A stretch of 17,218 nt of DNA from SZUA-584 sp050943225 (GCA_050943225.1 JBMNOT010000015.1:1-17218), one strand, 5' to 3'. Positions 6,174-13,743 are shown, counted from the stretch's first letter. Notes: generated by a model from the letters alone, not told the origin. A program made the numbers and translations.

Positions 6174-6782
6174 TCATGCTCCTGCAGCCCGCCTGAAATA
6201 CCGGCAAGCCAGTATGCATACCGGCGTGAAGTAAGCGCACCAGAACTCCAGCACCAGCACGCCCATAATGTCTCCGCCCGCCAGGCCGGGCTTAAACAGC
6301 CCCAGCGCCGGCAAAAGCACGCAGGAGACCGCAAATACGCCGTGTATGCGCAGCAGCCATTTGAGCCACCCATCGCCCCTGTCGCCCGGAGTCAGCGCAA
6401 ACGACACAAAGAACGTCGATAATGACATAAAGGCGTATCCCAGCAGGTCGTAGTTGAAAAACAGGCCGAACTCGGTATAGCTCAGCAGACCGTAAGCCTC
6501 GCTCGACAGCGCGGACAGGCGGACGGTGGTGATTTGCGCGTAATAAACGAGAGCGATCAGCACGGCATATACCGCGGCAAACGCGACGGCCGTATATGCC
6601 GCCGCCTTTTTTTCCTTATCCGCCAGCGCCGCAAACGCGCAAACTATGGGAACGAAACCCCACGATATGCCCATGCTCGAGATATAGCTGCCCATATCGG
6701 AATCAACCAGCATGCACGCTGCGAAGGCCAGCACAAAAACCAGCGTCACCAGCGAGGCAGCAAGGCCCAGTTTCCGGTTCAC
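6174..6782 (-). CDS. Integral membrane protein of unknown function
   Basis: A 202-residue protein I cannot assign to a named family. It begins MNRKLGLAASLVTLVFVLAF and has about six hydrophobic segments (roughly residues 5-27, 36-54, 61-82, 106-131, 143-163 and 172-195) separated by short polar loops such as ADKEKKAAA and TPGDRGDGW. The segment FNYDLLGYAFMSLSTFF is distinctive and could seed a search. No catalytic, ATP-binding or transporter signature is visible. It starts with GTG (6780-6782) behind AGGA eight bases upstream. It is the last of three closely spaced genes (22 bases after the SDR gene) and is followed by a strong terminator. Confidence 0.8.
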   Translation of the reverse strand: MNRKLGLAASLVTLVFVLAFAACMLVDSDMGSYISSMGISWGFVPIVCAFAALADKEKKAAAYTAVAFAAVYAVLIALVYYAQITTVRLSALSSEAYGLLSYTEFGLFFNYDLLGYAFMSLSTFFVSFALTPGDRGDGWLKWLLRIHGVFAVSCVLLPALGLFKPGLAGGDIMGVLVLEFWCAYFTPVCILACRYFRRAAGA

Positions 6783-6804
6783 GATCGTTTCCTTTCTTTC
6801 GCCG

Positions 6805-7539
6805 TCAGGTCACAAACCCGCCGTTCACGCCCAACACCTGGCCTGTGATGAAACCCGCCCGGCTGGACGCAAGGTAATAGATCGCGTCGGCCACGTCGCG
6901 CGGCGTGCCGATAACGCCCAGCGGCGTCTGCTCTTTCAGCGCTTCCATCGTCTCCGCATCCAGGCCCGCGGTCATCGACGTCGCAACCACGCCGGGTGCC
7001 ACGCAGTTCACGCGGATGCCGGACGGCCCGACCTCCTTGGCGAGCGCTTTGGTCAGCCCGATCACGGCGGCCTTGGCGGCGCTGTAATGCACCTCACACG
7101 ACGCGCCCACCACACCCCACATCGACGAGATGTTAACAATGCTGCCCGATTTGCGCGATATCATGCCGGGCAGCACGGCCTGGCAGCAGTGGAACACGCC
7201 CTTTACGTTAATATCCATCATGCTGTCCCAGTCCTCGGCGGTGATGTCTGTAAACAGCTTCTGCTGGGCGGTGCCGGCGTTATTGACCAGCACGTCGATG
7301 CGCCCGAACGTCCGGCACACCTTGACCACCATCGCGCGCACCTCTTCCATGTCGCGCACATCCGCCGCCGCCCGTATCACGCTGACGCGGCGCGCTCTCA
7401 GCTCATCCACCAGCGCCGCAGCCTTCGCCCCGCTGCTGTGGTAATGCACCGCCACGTTCCAGCCCTCCGCCGCGAAACGGCGCGCAGTCTCGCGCCCGAT
7501 GCCCGTGGCCGCCCCGGTGATCAGTACTGTCTGGCTCAT
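6805..7539 (-). CDS. SDR-family oxidoreductase (FabG-like; possibly EF-P 5-aminopentanone reductase)
   Basis: A 244-residue classical short-chain dehydrogenase/reductase. The NAD(P)-binding glycine motif TGAATGIG is at residues 9-16, NNAG at 86-89, catalytic serine in NISSMWG (about 138-139), Tyr152 and Lys156 in HYSAAKAAVIG, and the tail FITGQVLGVNGG matches FabG-type enzymes. The blocks AQQKLFTDITAEDWDSM and SSMWGVVGASCEVHYS resemble clostridial proteins of the YmfI type, which reduce the 5-aminopentanone group on elongation factor P, more than housekeeping FabG in a fatty-acid operon. No efp, acpP or fab genes are nearby, so 3-oxoacyl-ACP reductase remains possible. The ATG follows GGGGGA with a 10-base gap after the nucleotidase gene. 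Confidence 0.85.
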   Translation of the reverse strand: MSQTVLITGAATGIGRETARRFAAEGWNVAVHYHSSGAKAAALVDELRARRVSVIRAAADVRDMEEVRAMVVKVCRTFGRIDVLVNNAGTAQQKLFTDITAEDWDSMMDINVKGVFHCCQAVLPGMISRKSGSIVNISSMWGVVGASCEVHYSAAKAAVIGLTKALAKEVGPSGIRVNCVAPGVVATSMTAGLDAETMEALKEQTPLGVIGTPRDVADAIYYLASSRAGFITGQVLGVNGGFVT

Positions 7540-7549
7540 AGATCCCCCA

Positions 7550-8125
7550 TTAATTCAGCTCGTCCAGCGTCAGTTCAAAGCTGGGCACGAACGTCTTCAT
7601 AAAATAATCCACCTCGGGTCGATCCATGCTGTCGATCGTCTTCTTCAGCGTTTTTTTGGCTTTGGCAAACTCGCTGTTGCCTGCGGACATCTCCTCCACG
7701 CATTTGAGGTACGCGCAGATTTTATCCGCCGCCTTCACAATGGCATGGGCTTCGTCGTCCTCGCGCTGCTTGACCAGCGGTTCAAACTCGCCGCGCAGTT
7801 CGTCGGGCAGCATGCGCAGCAGCTTTTCCTCCGCCACGCGCTCTATCTCTTTGTATGCGTATTTGATTTCGGGGTTGAAGTATTTTATTGGCGTCGCGAG
7901 ATCGCCGGTGATCACCTCGCCGACCTCGTGATATACCGCCAAAGCCATTACGCGCTCCGCGTCCACATTGCCGCCGAACAGCTTGTTTTTAATCACCGCC
8001 AGCGCGTGGGCAATCATCGCGGCCTGCAGCGAATGTTCCTGTATGTTCTCATCCCGCGTGTTGCGCATCAGGCCCCACCGCCTGATGTGCTTCATCCGCG
8101 CCATGTAACTGAAAAAGTGGTACAT
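7550..8125 (-). CDS. yfbR: YfbR-like 5'-deoxynucleotidase (HD-domain phosphohydrolase)
   Basis: A 191-residue single-domain HD-superfamily protein like E. coli YfbR, which dephosphorylates deoxyribonucleoside 5'-monophosphates. Family features are RRWGLMRNTRDENIQEHS (residues 15-32), where Arg and Trp contact substrate and the histidine binds metal, then YHEVGEVITGDLATPIKY (65-82), and a late aspartate in IVKAADKICAYLKCVEE. The usual His-Asp doublet is His66-Glu67 here. This may be a subfamily trait, since glutamate can also bind metal. ATG at 8125 follows GGGAGG with seven bases between. It is the first gene of a three-gene unit with its own promoter. Confidence 0.85.
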   Translation of the reverse strand: MYHFFSYMARMKHIRRWGLMRNTRDENIQEHSLQAAMIAHALAVIKNKLFGGNVDAERVMALAVYHEVGEVITGDLATPIKYFNPEIKYAYKEIERVAEEKLLRMLPDELRGEFEPLVKQREDDEAHAIVKAADKICAYLKCVEEMSAGNSEFAKAKKTLKKTIDSMDRPEVDYFMKTFVPSFELTLDELN

Positions 8126-8146
8126 ATTCCCGCCTCCCGTCGCTTC

Positions 8147-8175
8147 ATTTTAATATACACAGGGGCAGTTGGCAA
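8147..8175 (-). promoter_or_regulatory. Promoter of the yfbR-SDR-membrane protein unit
   Basis: On the minus strand TTGCCA (8170-8175), a 17-base spacer and TAAAAT (8147-8152), about 20 bases ahead of the yfbR start. It stands back-to-back with the lipoprotein promoter on the other strand. Confidence 0.7.
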
Positions 8176-8198
8176 TCGGATAATGCGCCGCCCGGCGC

Positions 8199-8228
8199 TT
8201 GACACCACTGCGCCGCGCCTGATATGAT
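8199..8228 (+). promoter_or_regulatory. Promoter of the lipoprotein gene
   Basis: A perfect TTGACA (8199-8204), an 18-base spacer and TATGAT (8223-8228), about 60 bases before the lipoprotein ATG. The pairing of a good promoter with a broken gene suggests that the break is recent or is a sequence error. Confidence 0.8.
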
Positions 8229-8291
8229 GTATTTGTAAACATCACCATTATCTTCCTTGTCATTCTCTCCTAGTTTCGTAAGGAGCACGCC

Positions 8292-9222
8292 ATGAAAAAT
8301 TTCCTCGCCTTTGCGTTGCTGCTCATTGTCATCGCTGCGCTGGCCGGTTGTTTTGTCATACCGATCCCTAAAAAAACCGAAACGCCCTCCATTACCATCC
8401 CGGCGCAAACGCCCCGGCCATCCCCCGCTGCAACGTCAGCACCCAGTGCAAAGCCGGCCCTCTGAGCCACAGTCAGCCCTTCCCTCTGCGTCCGTTCTGC
8501 CTCCGTCCGGCTACAGCTTCGCCGACGCCAAAGAGGTGTTTGCGAATCCCGATGCGTATAAGGAGATGGAATACGCCAGCCCATTTTTGCTTGCCAGCGG
8601 CCCCCAGGCTTTAAGCGACTCAATAACCGTCTACTATGCCGAGGGCTACAGCAACGGCAGTCAGGCACCCTGCTATACCGTTCTTGAGTTCAGCAGCGAC
8701 AGCACTCCCGAACTTAAGACGGGCAACAGCGTGTACATCCGCGGCATCATCCAAGGAAAGGGGACGCTCTACGACGACACGGGCAATTCGGTCGATATGC
8801 TATGGCTGCGCGTTAAAGAATACGAAACGGACGCCGGCGCAGCGACCCTTCCGGCACCCCAGCAGGAATTCCGCTTCGATGAGGGGAAATACCGCGCGGT
8901 TCAGGACGCGCTGTCCATCGAGGTCATCGGCCTCACATTCAGCGACGACGGCCTGATGCTGTCCACCAAGACCATCGACACCGCAGCGCAGGGCTTCACC
9001 ACCTATTACTTCGACATCATTATCCATCAGGACGGCCTTTTCGCCTGGTATCACGCCTGCAACTTCTGGATCGACGCCGGCGTTACGGGCTACGACAACA
9101 TACCTTTTCCTTCGCTGGACGATAAAAAGGATATAACAATTGAGTTTGTGCCCTTCAGCGAAAATGGCGAACTGCTCTACCGCCCGCTGGTAATCGACAT
9201 CCCGCTCAGCCAGTTCTCCTGA
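8292..9222 (+). pseudogene. Lipoprotein gene split by a one-base frameshift
   Basis: ATG at 8292 follows AAGGAG six bases upstream and opens a lipoprotein: MKNFLAFALLLIVIAALAGC, with lipobox LAGC, then a linker rich in Pro, Thr, Ser and Ala that meets TGA at 8463-8465. The sequence continues in the +1 frame as EPQSALPSASVLPPSGYSFADAKEVF and stays open to TGA at 9222. Removing one C from the CCC run at 8458-8460 would join the two as an unbroken Ser/Pro linker. The mature part holds an OB-fold-like stretch (ELKTGNSVYIRGIIQGKG region, about 8710-8830), then a probable beta-sandwich ending IDIPLSQFS. I do not recognise the function; it would sit on the outer face of the membrane. Frameshift, assembly error or recoding are all possible, with recoding least likely. 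Confidence 0.75.
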
Positions 9223-9234
9223 TAAACGCAGCAA

Positions 9235-9260
9235 AAAAACCGGCCGTCCGGCCGGTTTTT
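9235..9260. terminator. Bidirectional intrinsic terminator between convergent units
   Basis: A perfect stem CCGGCC/GGCCGG (9240-9245 with 9250-9255) is flanked by A7 on one side and T5 on the other. It therefore works for the plus-strand lipoprotein gene and for the minus-strand thi operon that ends at 9266. Confidence 0.9.
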
Positions 9261-9265
9261 CATAT

Positions 9266-10030
9266 CTATTCTTCCCGCTCCAATGCAGCGCGCACCGCGC
9301 GGCGCAGCGCGACGAACGCGGGCGTTTCCACGATATCCCGCGGCCGCGGCCGAGGCAGCGAAATGTCGATAATATCCGCCACCGTGGCGGGCCGCTCGGA
9401 GAGCACGTACACGCGGTCGGAGAGAAACACCGCCTCCTCGATGTCATGCGTCACAAACACCACGGCCTTTTTGTGACGGCTCCAGATATCCAGCAGCCAT
9501 ACGCGCATTCTGTATCGCGTCAGCGCGTCCAGCGCGGCGAACGGCTCGTCCATCAGGTACACATCGCCCTCGCAGAGAAACGTGCGCAGCAGCGCCGCCC
9601 GCTGCCGCATACCGCCGCTCAGCGTGTCCGGCCAGGCGTTTTCAAACCCCGAAAGCCCAAACTCCTCGAAATACCGGGCGGCCTGCGCCTCGCGCTCCGC
9701 TTTGGGGACGCCGCGCAGCTCCAGCGGCAGCGCCACGTTCTCCAGCACGCTGCGCCACGGCATCAAGAGATCCCGCTGCGGCATCAGGCAAACGGACGGG
9801 CGCACGGCACGCACGTCCTGCCCGTTCACATAAGCCGTGCCGGTGTATTCATCGTCCAGCCCGGCCATGATTTTGAGCAGCGTGCTCTTGCCGCAGCCCG
9901 ACGGCCCGACAATGGAGACAAACTCGTTGGGCCGCACGGTAATATTGACGTCCACCAGCGCATCCACGGTATTGGGGGTGTCGTCGAACACACGGGATAT
10001 GTTTTCAAGCCGGGTAACTGCGTCCGTCAT
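9266..10030 (-). CDS. thiZ: ABC transporter ATPase, thiamine-precursor uptake (ThiZ type)
   Basis: A 254-residue ATPase of the nitrate/taurine/thiamine-precursor importer class. Walker A is GPSGCGKST (residues 42-50), the Q-loop lies in LMPQRDLLMPW, the signature is LSGGMRQR (137-144), Walker B is VYLMDEPFAALD (157-168), and the switch histidine is in VFVTHDIEEA (about 195). It powers import by the permease and lipoprotein encoded just upstream; its ATG overlaps the binding-protein stop as ATGA, so the two are translationally coupled. Sequence alone would equally fit SsuB or TauB; the thiamine assignment comes from the TPP riboswitch and the binding protein. It is the last gene, followed by the bidirectional terminator. 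Confidence 0.88.
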   Translation of the reverse strand: MTDAVTRLENISRVFDDTPNTVDALVDVNITVRPNEFVSIVGPSGCGKSTLLKIMAGLDDEYTGTAYVNGQDVRAVRPSVCLMPQRDLLMPWRSVLENVALPLELRGVPKAEREAQAARYFEEFGLSGFENAWPDTLSGGMRQRAALLRTFLCEGDVYLMDEPFAALDALTRYRMRVWLLDIWSRHKKAVVFVTHDIEEAVFLSDRVYVLSERPATVADIIDISLPRPRPRDIVETPAFVALRRAVRAALEREE

Positions 10031-11019
10031 TTCACAAACTCGTTGGTAAACGCCTTGGACGAATCCACCAGCGTTTCGATGAAGCCCTGGTCATACAGCC
10101 ACTTCGTATAGCGCTCCCACACTTCGGCCTTCTGCACGCCAAAGCTCTCCGCGTCGTCGATATACCGCGGCGATAAGTATTCCTGGCTGGCCTTCACCAA
10201 CTCCGCATCCAGCTCGGGCGCGTGTCTCAGCAGTATATCCGCGCTTTCGCCCGGATTCTCCGCCGCAAAGGTATAACCTTTCACCACCGCGTCCATGAAC
10301 TTCTCCACGATCTCTCGGTTATTCGTTATCATGTCTTCGCTTGTGGCGATGATGGGCGTGTAATAATCGAACACCGGATCGTCGCCAAGCGGCACATAGG
10401 TGAGCTCTACGCCCTTAAGCTTCGCGCTGATGCCTTCCCAGCCTTCGTAAATCCACGCGAAGTCGATGCTGTTCATATCCATCGCCGTCAGGGGGTCCGT
10501 ATCGCCGATGGTCACGATGTTCACCTTATCAAAGTCCGCGCCCGCCTCTTCCATCAGGTAGCGTATCGTCGCTGTTTCCATATCCATACCCCATCCGCCG
10601 TAAGTTTTGCCCTCAAAATCCTTCGCGCTGGTGATGCCACGGTCCGCCGGAGCCGCAAACGCCGACGTGTTGTGCTGCAGAATCGCGGCTATGGACACCA
10701 CCGGCATACCGGCATCCCGCGCAAACGTCAGCGATTCCTGAAAGTCGATGCCGAACTGCGCCGTGCCCGCGGACAAAAGCTGCAGCACCGACGACTCGGA
10801 CGGCTGGATAATGGAAACGTTAAGCCCATTTTCAGCAAAATACCCTTTCTCCAGCGCGACGTACAGACCGGTGTGGTTGGTGTTGGGCGTCCAGTCCAGC
10901 ACCAAAGTGACTTCGGTCAGGTTCGTCGTTTCCTGCGCCTGCTGCTGGTTTTGAGAGCCGCACGCTCCCAGCGACAATGCGCACACTGCTGCCAGCACGA
11001 TCAATAAAACCCTTTTCAT
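10027..11019 (-). CDS. thiY: Thiamine-precursor ABC transporter substrate-binding lipoprotein (ThiY type)
   Basis: A 330-residue solute-binding protein of the NMT1/THI5-like family. The signal peptide MKRVLLIVLAAVCALSLGAC carries lipobox LGAC with lipidated Cys20, then a short Gln-rich linker. The block LVLDWTPNTNHTGLYVALEKGYF (from residue 39) is characteristic of proteins that bind pyrimidine precursors of thiamine such as HMP or formylaminopyrimidine. Later landmarks are YGGWGMDMETATIRYLM and FAWIYEGWEG, whose aromatic residues fit pyrimidine stacking. ATG follows GAGGAGG and lies 25 bases after the permease stop. Position between permease and ATPase genes, under a TPP riboswitch, supports precursor salvage rather than alkanesulfonate uptake. 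Exact ligand is inference. Confidence 0.9.
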   Translation of the reverse strand: MKRVLLIVLAAVCALSLGACGSQNQQQAQETTNLTEVTLVLDWTPNTNHTGLYVALEKGYFAENGLNVSIIQPSESSVLQLLSAGTAQFGIDFQESLTFARDAGMPVVSIAAILQHNTSAFAAPADRGITSAKDFEGKTYGGWGMDMETATIRYLMEEAGADFDKVNIVTIGDTDPLTAMDMNSIDFAWIYEGWEGISAKLKGVELTYVPLGDDPVFDYYTPIIATSEDMITNNREIVEKFMDAVVKGYTFAAENPGESADILLRHAPELDAELVKASQEYLSPRYIDDAESFGVQKAEVWERYTKWLYDQGFIETLVDSSKAFTNEFVK

Positions 11020-11044
11020 CCGTTTCCTCCTCAGCCTAAAACTT

Positions 11045-11839
11045 TTATTCCTGGAGCCGGCGGCCGCGGATCCACGGCACCGCCTTTTTCTCGGCGAAGC
11101 TCACCGCGCCAAACAGCGCCAGGCTTAAAATGACGATCAACGCAATATTGGCGAACAATGCCGCCGTTTCAAACGTGCTCATTGCGCGCGAGAGGTATAT
11201 GCCAAGTCCCAGCGACGCGCCCGTCCATTCGGAAATCACCGCGCCCATCACGCAGTACGCCGCGGATATCTTCATCCCCGCGAAGAAAGCGGGCATCGCG
11301 CCGGGCAGCCGTACCATACGGTAAATCTGCCAGCGGCTCGCCTTCATCGTGCGCATCAGCTCCACCATCTCGACGTCGTACGACTGCAGCCCTTCCAGCA
11401 GGCTGACAGCCACCGGGAAGAACACCACGATCACCGACATGATAATCTTGGGCATCCACCCGAAACCAAACCAGATGGCAAGCAGCGGCGCAATCACCAC
11501 CAGCGGCACGGTCTGCGAGATGATGAGAAACGGGTACAATGTGAGCCGCACCGGCCGTATCATGCTCATCGCGACGGCCACCGCCACCGCCAGCAGCACG
11601 CCCAGCACAAAGCCGATCACCGATTCTGCCACCGTCACCCCCGCATGCGTCATCAGCAGCGGGAACTTGTCCACAAATTCCGCGGCAATCACGCTGGGCG
11701 CAGGCAGGCGGTACTCCGGCACATTCTGCAGGCGTACCAGCGTCTCCCACACGATGATGAACACGGTGAGCCCTGCAGCTGGGTATATCCTGCCCGCTAT
11801 GCTTTTGCGCGTTTCAGCGGTATTTCGCGATTTTTTCAT
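11045..11839 (-). CDS. thiX: ABC transporter permease, thiamine-precursor uptake (ThiX type)
   Basis: A 264-residue permease of the BPD_transp_1 (TauC/SsuC-like) family with about six membrane segments. The first is near residues 16-34 and a long pair lies around 70-125. The cytoplasmic coupling loop that docks on the ATPase is visible as LMRTMKASRWQIYRMVRLPG, followed by AMPAFFAGMKISAAYCVMGA. I chose ATG at 11837-11839 (MKKSRNTAETRK): GGAAGGAT lies about ten bases upstream, and the longer in-frame extension reads an Arg-rich stretch inside the preceding gene. The start overlaps the end of the thiamine-binding protein gene by 26 bases, suggesting coupled translation. Confidence 0.88.
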   Translation of the reverse strand: MKKSRNTAETRKSIAGRIYPAAGLTVFIIVWETLVRLQNVPEYRLPAPSVIAAEFVDKFPLLMTHAGVTVAESVIGFVLGVLLAVAVAVAMSMIRPVRLTLYPFLIISQTVPLVVIAPLLAIWFGFGWMPKIIMSVIVVFFPVAVSLLEGLQSYDVEMVELMRTMKASRWQIYRMVRLPGAMPAFFAGMKISAAYCVMGAVISEWTGASLGLGIYLSRAMSTFETAALFANIALIVILSLALFGAVSFAEKKAVPWIRGRRLQE

Positions 11840-12098
11840 CGATGGTCGATCCTTCCGGCTTGTAGTCGATCTTGACCACGGACATGATGCGGCTGGCGCC
11901 CTTCTCCACGCACAGCGTCTGCGCCTCCTCCACGATTTCAAGCAGCTGGTGCAGCTCGCCCTCCATCGTGGTGCCCATCGGCCCCACCACGTATTTCACG
12001 CCCCGGCTCGCGATCAGCTCGATCACGCTGTCCACCACGCCGTATACATCCTCAACGCCGCCGGGTATTACCTGCAGCTCCACATTGACAACGGGCAT
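11814..12098 (-). CDS. MTH1187-family thiamine-binding protein
   Basis: A 94-residue small alpha-beta protein of the MTH1187/YkoF-like (DUF77) family, whose members bind thiamine or its hydroxymethylpyrimidine precursor in the cytoplasm. The fold signature runs VNVELQVIPGG near the N-terminus, then YGVVDSVIELIASRGVKYVV, GPMGTTMEGELHQLLEIV and a last strand ASRIMSVVKIDYKPEG. The tail TIDEKIAKYR is typical of the family. ATG follows AAGGAGGG with eight bases between. It is the first gene after the TPP-riboswitch terminator and so heads the uptake operon. It probably buffers the imported ligand or helps the transporter; its precise role is not established. Confidence 0.88.
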   Translation of the reverse strand: MPVVNVELQVIPGGVEDVYGVVDSVIELIASRGVKYVVGPMGTTMEGELHQLLEIVEEAQTLCVEKGASRIMSVVKIDYKPEGSTIDEKIAKYR

Positions 12099-12127
12099 AG
12101 TCTTCGCCCTCCTTCTCTTAGCATATC

Positions 12128-12157
12128 AAAAGAGCCGTTCCTGATGCGGAAACGGCT
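12128..12157 (-). terminator. Riboswitch-controlled terminator
   Basis: On the minus strand GAGCCGTTTCC pairs with GGAACGGCTC (one bulged T) around GCATCA, followed by TTTTGAT. It stands between the TPP aptamer and the first gene, the position of the expression platform: TPP binding should favour this hairpin and stop transcription. Confidence 0.85.
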
Positions 12158-12179
12158 CATATAAAACGCAGTGTCGAAT

Positions 12180-12272
12180 GGTCATTCCCTTCGCCGGCAT
12201 TATCCGTATCAGGTTCTCATGGTCGGAACGCACTAGTTCCCTCTCAGCCGATTGCTTAGCTCCCATATGCCC
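12180..12272 (-). promoter_or_regulatory. TPP riboswitch (THI element)
   Basis: The minus strand contains the conserved THI-box blocks in order: GGGAGC, GGCTGAGAG, GAACCTGAT, CGGATAATGCCGGCG and AAGGGAATGACC. P1 can form between GGCAT (12267-12271) and ATGACC (12180-12185). Binding of thiamine pyrophosphate should lower transcription of the four-gene uptake operon downstream through the terminator at 12128-12157. Boundaries are approximate. Confidence 0.95.
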
Positions 12273-12293
12273 TAAAGCTATTCAGTTGTGTCC

Positions 12294-12322
12294 ATTGTAA
12301 CCGTATTGACGGTATCTGTCAA
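12294..12322 (-). promoter_or_regulatory. Promoter of the TPP-riboswitch thi operon
   Basis: On the minus strand a perfect TTGACA (12317-12322), a 17-base spacer and TACAAT (12294-12299), about 15 bases before the aptamer. The -35 box lies 30 bases after the pgi stop, so the thi operon has its own promoter; no terminator separates it from pgi. Confidence 0.85.
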
Positions 12323-12352
12323 ATATACTTATTCTTCGCGTAACGGCGGCCC

Positions 12353-13702
12353 CTACTCGATCACCAGCGCTTTGTCCTTAGCGGGCCGGGCGCTGAGCTC
12401 CTCACGCTTTTTCTCGAAGCCCGCCTTGCCCATCAGCGCAAACGTCGCCAGTTTGCCTTCCTCCACGCCGGGCTGGTCGAACGCATTGATGTCCAGCATC
12501 TCGCCCGCAAACGCGGTGGCCATCTCGAAGAAGTACAGCAGCGCGCCCACGGTATAAGCCGACACCTCGGGCAGCGTGATGGTGAGGTTCATCCGCCCCG
12601 CCTTGCACAGCGCGTATTCGGTGGCGCTGCGCTCCGCCTCCAGCAGCTGGCCGAACGTCTTGCCCGCAAGGAACTGAAGGTCTTCGATATAATCAAAGGC
12701 TGCGGGAATGGTAAGGTCATTATCAAACCTTCCAATCTTCAGGAACGTTATAATCTTGTCAAACGGTCCCTCGGTATACAGCTGGATCTGCGAATGCTGG
12801 TCCGTCACGCCCAACGCCTTCACCGGCGTCTGCCCGGCGTACACATCCCGGCCGTCCCGGCTGTAACGTTTGCCCAGCGATTCCGCCCACAGCTGCGCGT
12901 ACCAGTCCGCTATGTACTTAAGCTGGTCGGAATACGGCAGCATCACGCTGATGTTCACGCCCTTTTTCATGCCCATCACATGCATCTGCGCGAACAGCAG
13001 CGCGGGGTTGTTTTGCTCGCGCATGCACACTTCGTCCATATATGCCGCGCCCTGAAGCAACGCGCGGATATCGATGCCGCACACCGCTGCGGGCAGCAGA
13101 CCCACCGGCGTCAGCTCGGAAAACCGCCCGCCCACATCCGCAGGAATGACGAACGACTTGAGCTTCTCCGCATCGGCAATGCGGCGCAGGTCGCCGTTTT
13201 TCGCGTCCGTCGTCGCGATCACGTGGCTGGACAGCGGCAGCCCCGCCTCCTTCAGCGCACCCGCCACGTACATCAGCTGCGCCATCGTCTCGGAAGTCTT
13301 ACCCGACTTGGTGATCAAGTAAAACATCGTACGCTTAAGATCCAGCCCGCCCAATACGCGCCCCAGGCGCACCGGGTCGATATTGTCCTCAACGTAGAGC
13401 CTCACCGGCGTGTCCGAACCCAGCGCCTGGTGCACCGCAATGGGGCCCAGCGCTGAGCCGCCGATACCCAGCACCACAAAGTTGTCAAAGCTCTCCCGGA
13501 TGTCCTGTGCGGTGGCAAGTATATCGTCCAGAACATCGTCCTGACCACGGGGCAGGTTGCGGAATCCCAGATGCCTGCCGCTTACCGCGCAGTAAGCCGC
13601 GGCGGCCATATCCGCCGCCTTCTCCAGCTCGTCCGGGGTAAACCCTCTGCCGCCGGTCCGCTCGGCCATCATATTATTATAATCGAAAATCAAACGACTC
13701 AT
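12353..13702 (-). CDS. pgi: Glucose-6-phosphate isomerase
   Basis: A 449-residue phosphoglucose isomerase of the shorter Firmicutes type, interconverting glucose 6-phosphate and fructose 6-phosphate in glycolysis and gluconeogenesis. SIS-domain phosphate-binding motifs are VLGIGGSALGP (about 77-87) and TKSGKTSET (131-139). PGI signature 1 appears as DVGGRFSELTPVGLLP (189-204) and signature 2 as AFDQPGVEEGK near residue 410. The gene begins with two ATG codons; AGGAG is six bases from the second (13700-13702) and only three from the first (13703-13705), so I prefer the second, which adds or removes a single Met. It is transcribed toward the thi operon with no terminator visible after the stop. 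Confidence 0.95.
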   Translation of the reverse strand: MSRLIFDYNNMMAERTGGRGFTPDELEKAADMAAAAYCAVSGRHLGFRNLPRGQDDVLDDILATAQDIRESFDNFVVLGIGGSALGPIAVHQALGSDTPVRLYVEDNIDPVRLGRVLGGLDLKRTMFYLITKSGKTSETMAQLMYVAGALKEAGLPLSSHVIATTDAKNGDLRRIADAEKLKSFVIPADVGGRFSELTPVGLLPAAVCGIDIRALLQGAAYMDEVCMREQNNPALLFAQMHVMGMKKGVNISVMLPYSDQLKYIADWYAQLWAESLGKRYSRDGRDVYAGQTPVKALGVTDQHSQIQLYTEGPFDKIITFLKIGRFDNDLTIPAAFDYIEDLQFLAGKTFGQLLEAERSATEYALCKAGRMNLTITLPEVSAYTVGALLYFFEMATAFAGEMLDINAFDQPGVEEGKLATFALMGKAGFEKKREELSARPAKDKALVIE

Positions 13703-13737
13703 CATGCTCTCCTTTGCTTCAATCCTCTCTGGCGCTT

Positions 13738-13743
13738 ATTATA
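13738..13743 (-). promoter_or_regulatory. Possible -10 box for pgi
   Basis: A perfect TATAAT on the minus strand 35 bases ahead of the pgi start. I find no good -35 hexamer at 16-18 bases upstream (the best is TGGCGA-like), so this is a candidate only. Confidence 0.35.

Noticed and set aside
6712..8227. Two long plus-strand frames (6712-7602 and 7499-8227) opposite the SDR and nucleotidase genes
   Set aside because: Both have compositions typical of reverse-strand shadows in GC-rich coding DNA, and neither shows a start signal or a domain.
8457..8467. A programmed +1 frameshift like that of prfB (CTC TGA resembles CTT TGA)
   Set aside because: There is no Shine-Dalgarno-like stimulator a few bases upstream, and slipping from CTC to TCT would break tRNA pairing. 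A one-base insertion explains it better.
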